A DNA stretch of 64,000 nt from Homoserinibacter gongjuensis (GTDB taxonomy: Bacteria; Actinomycetota; Actinomycetes; Actinomycetales; Microbacteriaceae), in NCBI RefSeq assembly GCF_030161875.1, contig NZ_BSVA01000001.1:124001-188000 (forward strand), given 5' to 3'. The notes beneath the pieces are model-generated. The model was not told the origin of the DNA, did not search any database, and saw nothing but the letters and a program-made list of their open reading frames with translations. The translations under genes and the position numbers were made by a program. Positions 1-8,818 of this stretch are shown piece by piece; position 1 is the stretch's first letter, and each line of letters starts with the position of its first letter.

Positions 1-152
1 TGCTCGACCGCCTCACCTCCACGCTCGGCTCGGGGCGCCGCGGCTCCTTCGCCCGGCCCCGGCGCGGCAACCCGGCCACCGACCGCCCGGTCGGCGACGA
101 CTCGACGGGCGAAACGCCCGCCGACACGGTGTCGGTGACGACCTCGGCCTGA
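1..152 (+). CDS. C-terminal fragment of probable glycine betaine ABC permease
   Basis: An open frame enters from the left edge and stops with TGA at 150-152. The visible 49 residues begin LDRLTSTLGSG and continue as a low-complexity Arg/Pro then Asp/Thr-rich tail ending in VTTSA. A hydrophilic tail after an 'LDRLT' segment is common at the end of betaine/proline permeases of the OpuAB/ProW type. The next gene, 69 bp downstream on the same strand, is the cognate type of substrate-binding lipoprotein, so this is probably the membrane subunit of that transporter. Too little of the protein is visible to prove this from sequence alone. Confidence 0.5.
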   Translation, partial: LDRLTSTLGSGRRGSFARPRRGNPATDRPVGDDSTGETPADTVSVTTSA

Positions 153-221
153 CCGAGGCGACGACCGGCACGCACCCACCAATCGCTCCCGCCACAGCAC
201 GGGAGCCGAAAGGAAGAACGA

Positions 222-1127
222 ATGAACAAGCGACTGCTCGCGAGCCTCGCGATCGGCGCCGTCGCGGCGCTCGGGCTGAGCGCCTGCGCGACGGATGCCG
301 GATCGAACGGCGGCGACGGAGACGGCGCGAACGGCGGCGACAAGACCTCGCTCACGATCGGCGTCTTCAACGGCTGGCCGGAGGGCGAGGCCGCCTCGTA
401 CCTGTGGAAGATCATCCTCGAGGACAAGGGCTACGACGTGACGCTCGAGTACGCCGACGCGGGCCCCGTGTTCGCGGGCCTCAGCACGGGCGACTACGAT
501 GTGGCGCTCGACGGCTGGCTGCCCCTCACCCACGCCGACTACGTCAAGGAGTACAGCGACGTGGTCGACCTCGGCGCCTGGAACGAAGACGCCGTGCTGA
601 CCCTCGCGGTCAACGAGGACGCCCCGATCACCTCGATCGACGAGCTCGCCGCCAACGCCGACGCGTTCGGCAACAAGATCGTCGGCATCGAGCCGGGCGC
701 GGGCCTCACGCAGGCCACGCAGGAGCAGGTCATCCCGACCTACGGGCTCGAGGACATGGAGTTCATCACCTCGTCGACCCCCGCCATGCTCGCCGAGCTG
801 AGCGCCGCGATCGACGCGGGCGAGAACGTCGTCGTGACGCTGTGGCGCCCGCACTGGGCCTACGACGAGTTCCCCATCCGGGATCTGGAAGACCCGGAGG
901 GCACGCTCGGCGCCGAGGAGTCGATCCACACCATGGCGCGCCCCGGTTTCGAGGACGACTACCCGCAGCTCACCGAGTGGCTGAAGGCGTTCACCCTCGA
1001 CTCGGAGCTGCTCTACTCGCTCGAGAACGTCATGTACAACGTCGACGACGTGCCGCGCGACTTCACCGATGTCGTGACGCAGTGGATGTCGGAGAACCAG
1101 GAGTACGTGGACTCGCTCACGAGCTGA
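222..1127 (+). CDS. Glycine betaine/proline ABC transporter substrate-binding lipoprotein (OpuAC family)
   Basis: This 301-residue protein should sit outside the membrane and deliver betaine-type osmoprotectants to an ABC importer. It starts with a lipoprotein signal (MNKRLLASL then LGLSAC, with the lipid-modified Cys near residue 22) and a Gly/Asp linker. The mature part has the OpuAC pattern: TIGVFNGWPEGEA, then YDVALDGWLPLTHADYV near residue 90, and WRPHWAYDEFPIRDL near residue 205. These Trp/His/Tyr positions fit the aromatic cage that binds quaternary amines. An AG-rich ribosome site (aaaggaag) lies just before the ATG. It follows the probable permease gene and is followed by a strong stem-loop, so it ends the operon. 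Confidence 0.93.
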   Translation: MNKRLLASLAIGAVAALGLSACATDAGSNGGDGDGANGGDKTSLTIGVFNGWPEGEAASYLWKIILEDKGYDVTLEYADAGPVFAGLSTGDYDVALDGWLPLTHADYVKEYSDVVDLGAWNEDAVLTLAVNEDAPITSIDELAANADAFGNKIVGIEPGAGLTQATQEQVIPTYGLEDMEFITSSTPAMLAELSAAIDAGENVVVTLWRPHWAYDEFPIRDLEDPEGTLGAEESIHTMARPGFEDDYPQLTEWLKAFTLDSELLYSLENVMYNVDDVPRDFTDVVTQWMSENQEYVDSLTS

Positions 1128-1142
1128 GCTGACCACTCGACG

Positions 1143-1177
1143 GCGACGCCGGCCACCCCGTGGGGTGCCGGCGTCGC
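1143..1177. terminator. Strong GC stem-loop between convergent genes
   Basis: The arms gcgacgccggc and gccggcgtcgc pair perfectly, and an inner caccccgtggggtg extends the hairpin. It lies 16 bp after the binding-protein stop and 12 bp before the end of the convergent membrane-protein gene, so it can act from both sides. There is no T-run, as is usual for high-GC actinobacteria. Confidence 0.55.
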
Positions 1178-1188
1178 TGCGTTGGGGG

Positions 1189-1611
1189 TCAGCGAGCCGG
1201 TGCGATCCGCTGCCCCACGAGCACCGCGGCACCCGCGACCACGGGGTGCATGAGCATGAGGGCGATGACGGCGCCGGGGGTCGCGCCCGGGAGGAACCCG
1301 GTCGCCAGCAGCACGGCGTCGGGCACGAACGAGAGCACGAGCAGCACGGGCACGAGCACGCGCAGCAGGCGGGCCGAGCGGCGCACGAGCCGCACCACGA
1401 GCGCCCAGCCGCCGATGGCGAGCAGGGTGCCGGCGATCGCGAAGGTGAGGTAGGCCTGCGGCTGCAGGGGCGGGAAGGCATCCCCCGCTCCTGCCGTGCG
1501 GGCCACGAGGGCGATGAGGCTCGTCGCGATCGCCACGGCGACGACCGCGGCGAGCACGAGCAGGGCGACGACGGAGGCGCGGGGAGCGCTGCGTTCGATG
1601 GTGGCGGTCAT
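1189..1611 (-). CDS. Four-helix membrane protein, DUF6069-like
   Basis: The 140-residue product has four hydrophobic segments: about residues 13-38, 54-74, 82-104 and 110-132. A basic loop RLVRRSARLLR follows the second, and a LMLMHPVVAGAA motif sits in the last. This topology and the FVPDAVLL and ALMLMH words resemble the uncharacterised DUF6069 family of actinobacteria. No catalytic residues are visible, and the family name is recalled rather than searched. The gene stands alone, facing the betaine operon across a stem-loop. Confidence 0.75.
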   Translation of the reverse strand: MTATIERSAPRASVVALLVLAAVVAVAIATSLIALVARTAGAGDAFPPLQPQAYLTFAIAGTLLAIGGWALVVRLVRRSARLLRVLVPVLLVLSFVPDAVLLATGFLPGATPGAVIALMLMHPVVAGAAVLVGQRIAPAR

Positions 1612-1748
1612 GGGGTCTCCTCGGCTGTGGCGAACGGTACGCGCCGACGCTACGGGCGTGGGTGCGGCATCCGGAACCGCCCGGTGGAGTAATCGGGGTG
1701 CTCCGGGGGAGTAGTCAGCACCCTCAGCGCGATGGGTGCGAGCGGGTG

Positions 1749-2221
1749 CTAGCCGCGCTTGGCGAAGACCACCGGCTGCTCGACGTAGGGTGCGAACCGC
1801 TCGCGCAGCTCGTCGGAGATGCGCACCGGGCGGCCGGTCGCGGCGTCGACCATGACGAGCGTCGTTGAGGCGATCGTGTAGCGGATGCGCGGCTGCGTGC
1901 CGTCGGGCGAGTACACCTCGTAGCAGATCTCGATGCTCGCTCCCCGATCCGCCCGATCCACAGCTCGACCACGATCGGACTGCGCTGGAACGGGATGGGC
2001 GCGAGGTACTCGACCTCCTGGCGCGCGATGAGGCTCAGCACCGGGGCGCCGGGCCGGGCGTCGAGCACCGCCGTGGGCCGCGCGTCGACGCCCTCGTCGG
2101 GGCGCCAGAACGCCTCCATACGCGCCTCTTCGAGCAGACGCAGCATCTCGGCGTTGTTGACGTGCGCGTACGCGTCGACGTCGCTCCAGCGCAGCCGGAT
2201 CGGGATGTGGATGCGGGCCAT
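1749..2221 (-). CDS. Acyl-CoA thioesterase, hotdog fold (frameshifted)
   Basis: The N-terminal half reads MARIHIPIRLRWSDVDAYAHVNN, the signature of 4-hydroxybenzoyl-CoA-type thioesterases, where the Asp of WSDVD-AYAHVNN is catalytic. It continues through EEARMEAFW and LIARQEVEYLAPI. After WIGRIG the frame is lost, and the C-terminal part (ASIEICYEVYSPDGT to VFAKRG) continues in another frame. Adding one base in the C run at 1942-1945 rejoins them into a protein of about 157 residues, the normal family length. The break is probably a sequence error. ettA begins transcription upstream on the same strand, and only 23 bp separate the two, so they are likely co-transcribed. Confidence 0.85.
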
Positions 2222-2244
2222 GGATCGCCTCTGGGGAAGGGCGG

Positions 2245-3922
<1,678 letters not shown>

Positions 3923-3971
3923 GCCTACGATCCTAGGCTGGCGCGGCGAGCGGCGTTGCCGGGGTCGGCGC

Positions 3972-4442
3972 TCAGGCGGGGCGGGCGGTGCCGACGATGC
4001 AGCGGCCCGTCGAGAGCACCTCGGTCACAAGGCTCGTGTAGCCGATGTTGCCCCACTGCCCGAGCAGGCAGGTGTCACCGAACCGGATCGAGAACACGAC
4101 GTTGTCGGCTCCGATGCCGATCGCCGTCTTGTCGGGCGTGACCTCCATGTTCTCGCGCGGGTAGCCGTGCTCGACGAGGTTGTCGATGAACGCTGCGCCG
4201 CCGGTGGCCCCGCCTGCGTCGATGAGCTCGCGGTTCAGGTGATCGAAGTAGGACTGGTTGTCGGATGCCGTGCCGTCGAACGCCGGCTCGGGCGTCGGAG
4301 TCGGCGTGGGCGTGGGTTCGCTCGTCGTGCTGTGGCTTGATGAGGGCGTGGGCATCGGCTCGGGCGCCGTGCAGCCGGCGAGCACGAACGCACCGGCGAC
4401 GGCCACGACCGCGCACGCGAGCGCTCGACGCGGTCGGGTCAT
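3972..4442 (-). CDS. Secreted lipoprotein, DUF6993-like
   Basis: The 156-residue product begins MTRPRRALACAVVAV and has a lipobox FVLAGC with Cys near residue 24. A linker of Thr/Pro repeats (PTPTPTPTPEP) follows, then a compact domain with SYFDHLNRELIDAGG and a C-terminal pair of Cys in DTCLLGQWGN and STGRCIVG that may form a disulphide. I recall the DUF6993 family of Microbacteriaceae with these features. The ATG at 4442 is chosen because a GGAG lies 8 nt upstream; another ATG 12 nt further upstream overlaps that site. It lies between ssb and ettA on the same strand. Confidence 0.75.
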   Translation of the reverse strand: MTRPRRALACAVVAVAGAFVLAGCTAPEPMPTPSSSHSTTSEPTPTPTPTPEPAFDGTASDNQSYFDHLNRELIDAGGATGGAAFIDNLVEHGYPRENMEVTPDKTAIGIGADNVVFSIRFGDTCLLGQWGNIGYTSLVTEVLSTGRCIVGTARPA

Positions 4443-4489
4443 CGCATCCTCCATGCTCGGCCCGCGCGAGCCGCGCGGCATCGACGAGT

Positions 4490-4972
4490 CTAGAACGGCG
4501 TGGCGAGCGCGGCCTGCGCCTCCTCGGGGAATCCGGCGGCATCCGCCGCGTCCGCCGCAGCATCCGCCCCGGCGTCGACGCCGGACGGCGTGCTCTCGGT
4601 GTCGACCGCGATCCGACGCGGCGTGCGCGTGTACTGCGCGCGGCCCCAGGCGAGATCGGGCCCGAGCGCGTCGGCGACGACCTCGACGTCGCGGCCGAGC
4701 TGCTCGCCGTTGCGCCACTCGCGCACCCGGAGCCGCCCGGCGACCACCACCCGGTGCCCCTTGTCGAGTGACGCGTGCACGTTGGCGGCGAGGTGCCGGA
4801 AGGCGGTGACGGTGAACCAGTTGGTCTCGCCGTCGACCCAGGCCTTGCTCGCGGCGTCGTAGCGGCGGCTCGTGGACGCGAGGCGGAACGAGCTGATCTC
4901 GAGCCCCTCGGCGGTGACGGTGTGCTTGATCGGCGTGGCGACGAGCCCCGCGACGGTGATGTTCTCGGACAT
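4490..4972 (-). CDS. ssb: Single-stranded DNA-binding protein
   Basis: SSB coats exposed single-stranded DNA in replication and repair. The 160 residues start with an OB fold of SSB type: ITVAGLVATPIKHT, SSFRLASTSRRYD, ETNWFTVTAFRHLAANVH, KGHRVVVAGRLRVREW. The tail is Ala/Asp-rich and ends AALATPF. It keeps a terminal Pro-Phe but lacks the run of acidic residues that normally precedes it and recruits partner proteins. This is more like an accessory (SsbB-type) copy than the main SSB. Its leader and first 50 codons are repeated at 8672-8983, so the 5' end is part of a duplication around a foreign-looking island. Confidence 0.92.
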   Translation of the reverse strand: MSENITVAGLVATPIKHTVTAEGLEISSFRLASTSRRYDAASKAWVDGETNWFTVTAFRHLAANVHASLDKGHRVVVAGRLRVREWRNGEQLGRDVEVVADALGPDLAWGRAQYTRTPRRIAVDTESTPSGVDAGADAAADAADAAGFPEEAQAALATPF

Positions 4973-5137
4973 CGGTGTCTCCCCTGTTCTGCGCGCCCTC
5001 TGATGGACGGCGCCCGGGGTCGTGCCGGTGACGTCCGGGCGCCGTCAGGCCAGGATGGCCGGGGCGGCGGGGCGCACAGGGCACCGCGACCGGATCCGGG
5101 GATGACCCACATCCGGTGCGGCGGTGCAGGAGAAGAG
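4826..5137. repeat. Left copy of a 312-bp direct repeat (ssb 5' end plus leader)
   Basis: This segment covers codons 1 to about 49 of ssb and about 165 bp upstream. It matches 8672-8983 at the same length and in the same orientation, starting at ctcgccgtcgaccc and ending near ggtgcggcggtg. By eye the coding part is almost identical and the leader has scattered substitutions. The repeats bracket the island at about 5138-8671. Confidence 0.9.
5006..5046 (-). promoter_or_regulatory. Stem-loop in the ssb leader
   Basis: The arms gacggcgcccgg and ccgggcgccgtc pair perfectly around a 17-nt loop, about 35 nt upstream of the ssb start. The duplicated copy (8851-8893) keeps both arms intact while its loop differs in length and sequence. 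That suggests the structure matters, as a leader element or as the terminator of the gene formerly upstream. Confidence 0.5.
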
Positions 5138-5251
5138 CTGCTGCGCGGCATGTACTCCCGCATCGCCGTGACACCGGCAACTCGCGGCGCGGGGGCGCAT
5201 GGCCGACCGGCTCCGACTGGTGCCTGTCTCTGATCGAGCACGAGTGGCCGC

Positions 5252-5452
5252 CTACAGGCGGATGAGGCTCGCGATCAGTTCAGCCACTCCGGGCGGATGC
5301 TGGCCGAATACGGCGGCAAGAACGACAGCCACGGCGACGACGAGAACCTGAAGCGTTCGCCACCTCGCTTTGGTCTGGGCAGTCTTGTGGTCCCACTCGT
5401 TCGTCGAGCGGGACTGAGGAGGAGGCTCGGGCTTCTGGCTGAAAATAGGCAT
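5252..5452 (-). CDS. Small single-pass membrane protein, unknown
   Basis: The 66-residue product starts MPIFSQKPEPPPQ, has a charged region with KARWRTLQ, then one hydrophobic segment (VLVVAVAVVLAAVFG) and a short hydrophobic tail ending ELIASLIRL. It is not recognised. It is the first gene of the island next to the intact ssb repeat, and it diverges from the small gene at 5504. The start ATG at 5452 has no obvious ribosome site. Confidence 0.5.
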   Translation of the reverse strand: MPIFSQKPEPPPQSRSTNEWDHKTAQTKARWRTLQVLVVAVAVVLAAVFGQHPPGVAELIASLIRL

Positions 5453-5503
5453 GGCGATCCGTTCTGACTGCGCTTGCAGTTCAATCGCCTAGATGCGGCG
5501 ATT

Positions 5504-5668
5504 ATGGAAGGTTCGCCACGGTGCCCTTTCTGCTCGGCTAGGGCGACACCCGTACTGGATCGCCTGACTGGATTTTACGCCCCGACCGGGGCGCGCCGCA
5601 GGAAGTTTGCTCAGGCCGCTTATGCCGCTGACCGAGCACGAGTGACGGCGCTGTGCGATAAGACCTAG
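5504..5668 (+). CDS. Possible small CxxC protein, unknown
   Basis: This 54-codon frame starts MEGSPRCPFCSARAT, with a CPFC pair near residues 7-10, and ends RVTALCDKT. It stops 2 bp before the GTG of the next gene, so it could be translated just ahead of it. The single CxxC pair plus a distant Cys is not a full zinc ribbon. Nothing identifies its function, and it may be non-coding. Confidence 0.3.
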   Translation: MEGSPRCPFCSARATPVLDRLTGFYAPTGARRRKFAQAAYAADRARVTALCDKT

Positions 5669-5670
5669 GC

Positions 5671-6526
5671 GTGCAACCTTCGAGCCTGTGGGAACGCCTG
5701 AGCCCCGAGCAGCAAGACGACTTCGCGGGTGGGCTGCTCAATCAATACTTCGAGCGACTGGGCACAGTGGCCCAGAACCTAGATACCTGGAGCATCGACC
5801 CAACTAGTCAGCTCGCTGAGGACAATGCAGCCTCGGCGCTCTTTCGGCAAATGTCGTTCGAGCTGCACTACCTCGTTACCAACTCGCTCGAACACCTCAG
5901 CGTCGTTCAGAGCTTCTGGAACAGGGGCAGCGTCCCTCCGCTTACGCCCTTCACGCTCATCCGCTCGGCAATCGAGTCCAGCGCGTACGGCGTGTGGCTA
6001 CAGGAGGCAGGAACGCTCAGCGCCCGGCTCATCCGGCTCCTCGAACTGCAATGGGATCAGAGGCTGAAAGTAGACACATACACCAAGGCCGCGGGCACTC
6101 ACACCAAGGCGCTAACCGATTGGCTTGAGGCGGTTCTGATCGACACCAAGGACCGGCGCCCCAATCTGCGGCAGAGGACTATCAACGGCCTCCCGACGCT
6201 GACCGACCTACTCATCAAGACCGACCGGATCGTTACGCCCAATGCCATGATCGGGGGCTCGCTGCGTGGCGCGTGTGCTCGGGAGTCATGCACGGCAATC
6301 AGCACTTCTCCGCTGGCCTGTGTCGTCAAACTCCGGTGCTGCTCCCGAACGGAGCCCAGGTGACTCAGCACACCATCTCAATCAGCGGCCTCGCGATGAC
6401 CTTGGATCCCGCAATCACCTATCTGGAGAAACTGACGGCGTTGATTCTCGCCAACAGCGCCCCCGCAAGGGCAGGCCCCCCGCGGTCTCAATTGCGGGTG
6501 GCCCTCCGCCTCCTCGGGTCCCATAG
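5671..6526 (+). CDS. Helical protein with SGxxHGN motif, unknown (frameshifted)
   Basis: The frame opens with GTG at 5671 (VQPSSLWERLSPEQQ) and gives an Ala/Leu-rich, mostly helical soluble protein. It has PFTLIRSAIESSAYG near residue 100, and the frame then breaks. Restoring one G in the run at 6253-6257 gives AAWRVCSGVMHGNQHF, a Ser-Gly...His-Gly motif typical of poorly described helical proteins in accessory regions. The downstream part contains LDPAITYLEKLTALILA. A further missing C near 6463 would let it stop at 6526; without it the frame runs to 6638. No known domain was recognised, and a host-defence or stress role is only a guess from context. Confidence 0.6.
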
Positions 6527-6642
6527 TCGGAAGCCCCCGCCTCGCGAGAGGATCGGGTGCTTTTCCGCATCTCGGACTACGACAGTGGATCCGCGACTGC
6601 GTAGAGCTCCGCGTTCTCCGGGCCGGTGCGGACGGTGAGCAC

Positions 6643-7056
6643 TCAGGCCTCAACTGCGGCGCTGAGGAGCTTCGCTGCGGAGTTCTTGGGACACCTCGGA
6701 TGCCGAGGTCTACTACCTCCGAGGTTGTCAGCTCCCCTCTCCGATGCGCTCCGCTCGAAATCGAGCAGCGCCACCTTCCGCGCCGTGGTGACCGCGAACT
6801 CTCCGAGGAAATCGTCTCCGTCAACGAGCGAGCGGAGGAGGTTGTGAACGGTCGTGGACTTGCCCGCCGGGTCTCTGAGCGAAAGGTGATCGGCCTTCGG
6901 GTCGTACTCCACGTACGCCGGGTACGTCTGCTTCTTGGAGCGCGACTGAACGGTGAGTGTCGCAACGTAGCCGCGAACCGAGCACGCCACGATCGAGGGG
7001 ATTCCATGCGCGATGTCGAGCGCGAGTCCTTCAAAGCCCTCTTGAGTCAACGCCAT
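6643..7056 (-). CDS. Hypothetical soluble protein in island
   Basis: The 137-residue product starts MALTQEGFEGLALDIAHG and has alternating beta-like stretches: GYVATLTVQSRSKKQT, PAYVEYDPKADHLSLRD and GKSTTVHNLLRSLVDGDDF. There is no signal peptide or membrane segment. After LLDFERS the sequence becomes Arg/Pro-rich, so the last 40 residues may be out of frame and the true end may differ. It converges with the SGxxHGN gene and diverges from the 57-residue gene at 7103. Not recognised. Confidence 0.55.
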   Translation of the reverse strand: MALTQEGFEGLALDIAHGIPSIVACSVRGYVATLTVQSRSKKQTYPAYVEYDPKADHLSLRDPAGKSTTVHNLLRSLVDGDDFLGEFAVTTARKVALLDFERSASERGADNLGGSRPRHPRCPKNSAAKLLSAAVEA

Positions 7057-7102
7057 GCTCCAACCGTGCCAGGGGTATCCACACCCTCGCTACCCTTCAG
7101 CC

Positions 7103-7276
7103 ATGAGCGAAGGCGCATTCGATGTCGGTGACGATGTGTACGCGGCGGGCTACCGCGGCATTGTGATCGACATTCGGGAGACCTCAGACGGTGGCCGCAC
7201 GGTCTACGGCGTCGAAGACCTCACCGGGGGCGTCAACTTCTACACCGCCCGGGGCCTGAGGCTCGCTACGGAATAG
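7103..7276 (+). CDS. Small SH3-like/KOW-like protein, unknown
   Basis: The 57-residue product reads MSEGAFDVGDDVYAAGYRG, followed by a beta-rich body (IVIDIRETSDGGRTVYGVED) and ends GLRLATE. The pattern of short strands with 'GDxVYaaGYRGIV' is like small barrel domains that open with a G-D-x-V turn, but no family is certain. The ATG is preceded by ttcagcc with no clear ribosome site, so it may be leaderless. Its stop is 5 bp before the next gene. Confidence 0.55.
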   Translation: MSEGAFDVGDDVYAAGYRGIVIDIRETSDGGRTVYGVEDLTGGVNFYTARGLRLATE

Positions 7277-7280
7277 CACA

Positions 7281-7400
7281 GTGGACGACTTGCCGGAAAG
7301 CCCCAACTGCCCGAGCTGTCTCGTGTCCTTCGAGATCCTCGGCACGGTCGATCGCCCGCAGTGGGAGTGCCCGAGCTGCTGGCTCGTGCGGTTGCCCTAA
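7281..7400 (+). CDS. Tiny zinc-ribbon protein (39 residues)
   Basis: A GTG at 7281 opens a 39-codon frame that stops at 7400. The product has two CPSC pairs 21 residues apart: SPNCPSCLVSFE and WECPSCWLVRLP. Two CxxC knuckles at this spacing make a standard zinc ribbon. It starts 5 bp after the 57-residue gene and is probably co-transcribed with it. The last four bases overlap the end of the convergent gene. The Cys arrangement is the main reason to believe in this short gene. Confidence 0.6.
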   Translation: MDDLPESPNCPSCLVSFEILGTVDRPQWECPSCWLVRLP

Positions 7401-7855
7401 TGAACGCTGCCCGTTTGTTTTTCTGCGCGAAGGGGGTACTCATCGACATCGCCCTTCATCCGAACTGACGCCATGTACCAGGCCTTGACCCCTTTGCGCC
7501 CCAACTTTGTCCAATTCACGGTCACAACGGCCCCGTCCGGAAGGTCCCCAATGTACTGATTGCCGGACGGGTAGATGATTCCGCCGTAGGTCTCGATTGC
7601 CTGAAACGTCGTCTGCGTTGATCCTGCAACGGGGGCCTGATAGCTGACGTTGAGGCCGGGAAGCGGCTTCTTCGAAAGGTTGACCAACTGCCAATCGGTT
7701 ACTCCCATACGACGCAGCACCAAGGGGTGCTTGCCGAGAGTGCGCCGCGACTGGGCGCGAGCTACTAGCCACGTGATTGCCAGCGTCACCAAAGTTGTTA
7801 CTACGCTCGCAACGACAGACGGCAGGACAGAAGCCCACGGGTTCGGGTCGGACAT
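7397..7855 (-). CDS. Single-pass membrane-anchored protein, unknown
   Basis: The 152-residue product starts MSDPNPWASVLPSVV and has one membrane helix at about residues 10-31 (VVASVVTTLVTLAITWLVAR). A soluble domain follows, with GVTDWQLVNLSKKPLP, TFQAIETYGGIIYPSG and AVVTVNWTKLGRKGVK. This domain is beta-rich and may be an Ig- or SH3-like fold facing the cytoplasm. It ends in EKQTGSVH. It overlaps the tiny zinc-ribbon gene by 4 bp, tail to tail. Not recognised. Confidence 0.6.
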   Translation of the reverse strand: MSDPNPWASVLPSVVASVVTTLVTLAITWLVARAQSRRTLGKHPLVLRRMGVTDWQLVNLSKKPLPGLNVSYQAPVAGSTQTTFQAIETYGGIIYPSGNQYIGDLPDGAVVTVNWTKLGRKGVKAWYMASVRMKGDVDEYPLRAEKQTGSVH

Positions 7856-7884
7856 GCGCCGATGCTAGCGGCTCTTGGCATTCG

Positions 7885-8124
7885 GTGAGTCACGACAGGC
7901 ACGGGCGACAAATCGGGACGGTTCAGAAGGTTCACCTAGGCCGGAACCATGCGACATTCTGGGACGCCCGTTCACTGGACGGCGTAGACCTCGGGGCACA
8001 CGTTGACCGCTTCGACGCTGAGGTTGCGATACAAGACGACTGGGAAGCCGGACACCCCCGAGACCCCGACAATTACCGCGACAGGTGGAGGCCTACTCGC
8101 ACCGGGATGCGCCTTTCTTGCTAG
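7885..8124 (+). CDS. Possible small hypothetical protein
   Basis: A GTG at 7885 opens a 79-codon frame: VSHDRHGRQIGTVQKV, HLGRNHATFWDAR, DLGAHVDRFDAEVAIQDDWE and a basic tail ending GMRLSC. The composition looks protein-like rather than random, and the frame fills the gap between two divergent island genes. There is no clear ribosome site. It may be real, but the evidence is modest. Confidence 0.4.
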   Translation: MSHDRHGRQIGTVQKVHLGRNHATFWDARSLDGVDLGAHVDRFDAEVAIQDDWEAGHPRDPDNYRDRWRPTRTGMRLSC

Positions 8125-8128
8125 GGCA

Positions 8129-8623
8129 CTAGCTCCACTCAATCGGGTGTGCCTTGCGCCACCTGCGCGCCCTCCAACCGCTCGCATTCTCGCGCCGGCG
8201 CAGCTCGCCCTCATACGCGGCTAGGATGAGCCCCGCCCGCCTCGAACGGTTCTCCAGGTGGAAGAGCATTCTGGCCAGAGCCAAGCTCAGCGCGCTCACC
8301 ACCACCAGCGCAGCAAGCTGAGCCCATGGCCCGAAGCTGAAACTAAGCGGCTCGAGCCCGAGCCAGCTGTACGGCCAATCGCTTATCGTTGCTCTTTGGG
8401 CCGGGATTGCCGTAAACACGATCGCTCCGTAGCCCAGAAAAACCGTGTACACGACCGACATCATCGGCGCCATGTGCGCGGATGCACTTCTGGCCACCAA
8501 CGAGCGCAAGGCTGTCAATGCGATGCGCTGTTCTTCGTTTGGCGCCTCCGCAAAGGCCCTAATGCGCTCAGCGCTTGCGTCTCCGTCGATAAACACGTGG
8601 CGGGGGAATTCGGGCTTCGCCAT
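8129..8623 (-). CDS. Two-helix membrane protein, unknown
   Basis: The 164-residue product starts MAKPEFPRHVFIDGDASAER, followed by an amphipathic helix (PNEEQRIALTALRSLV). It has two membrane segments, about residues 54-74 (MMSVVYTVFLGYGAIVF) and 100-120 (AQLAALVVVSALSLALARM). The basic cytoplasmic tail has YEGELRRRENASGWRARR. Not recognised. It is the last gene of the island before the truncated ssb copy. Confidence 0.55.
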   Translation of the reverse strand: MAKPEFPRHVFIDGDASAERIRAFAEAPNEEQRIALTALRSLVARSASAHMAPMMSVVYTVFLGYGAIVFTAIPAQRATISDWPYSWLGLEPLSFSFGPWAQLAALVVVSALSLALARMLFHLENRSRRAGLILAAYEGELRRRENASGWRARRWRKAHPIEWS

Positions 8624-8665
8624 GCCCCAAAACGTAGCGGATAAGCGCGTGTGTGATATTTGACT

Positions 8666-8818
8666 CTACGGCTCGCCGTCGACCCAGGCCTTGCTCGCGG
8701 CGTCGTAGCGGCGGCTCGTGGACGCGAGGCGGAACGAGCTGATCTCGAGCCCCTCGGCGGTGACGGTGTGCTTGATCGGCGTGGCCACGAGCCCCGCCAC
8801 GGTGAGGTTATCGGTCAT
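8666..8818 (-). pseudogene. Truncated ssb copy (first 50 codons)
   Basis: It starts MTDNLTVAGLVATPIKHT and follows the intact SSB through SFRLASTSRRYDAASKAW to VDGE, then ends at a TAG three bases past the point where similarity stops. Only the first part of the OB fold is present, so it cannot make a working SSB. Three of the first five codons differ from the intact gene (TDNL versus SENI), so it is a diverged relative rather than a recent copy. The upstream leader is intact, including a GGGAGAG ribosome site, so a short peptide could still be made. Confidence 0.85.

Larger units (their letters stand above)
5138..8671. mobile_element. Putative horizontally acquired island inserted at ssb
   Basis: About 3.5 kb of DNA lies between the two 312-bp ssb repeats. 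It holds eight or nine short genes on both strands, none of recognised function. The stretch contains more A/T-rich codons (for example aat, tta, aca) than the flanks and few of the gcatcc words abundant elsewhere. No integrase, transposase or tRNA end is visible. The structure fits a single-crossover insertion of DNA that carried a diverged ssb 5' end, but this is inferred, and the exact edges beyond the repeats are uncertain. Confidence 0.6.

Noticed and set aside
4975-5250. Possible serine- or tyrosine-integrase attachment core at the island edge
   Set aside because: No recombinase gene is present and the repeat is 312 bp with many mismatches, which fits homologous recombination better than a short att core.
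6378-7034. A 218-codon minus-strand frame in the island
   Set aside because: It overlaps the better-supported 137-residue frame in another phase and is a run of Arg/Ser/Pro without domain-like pattern.
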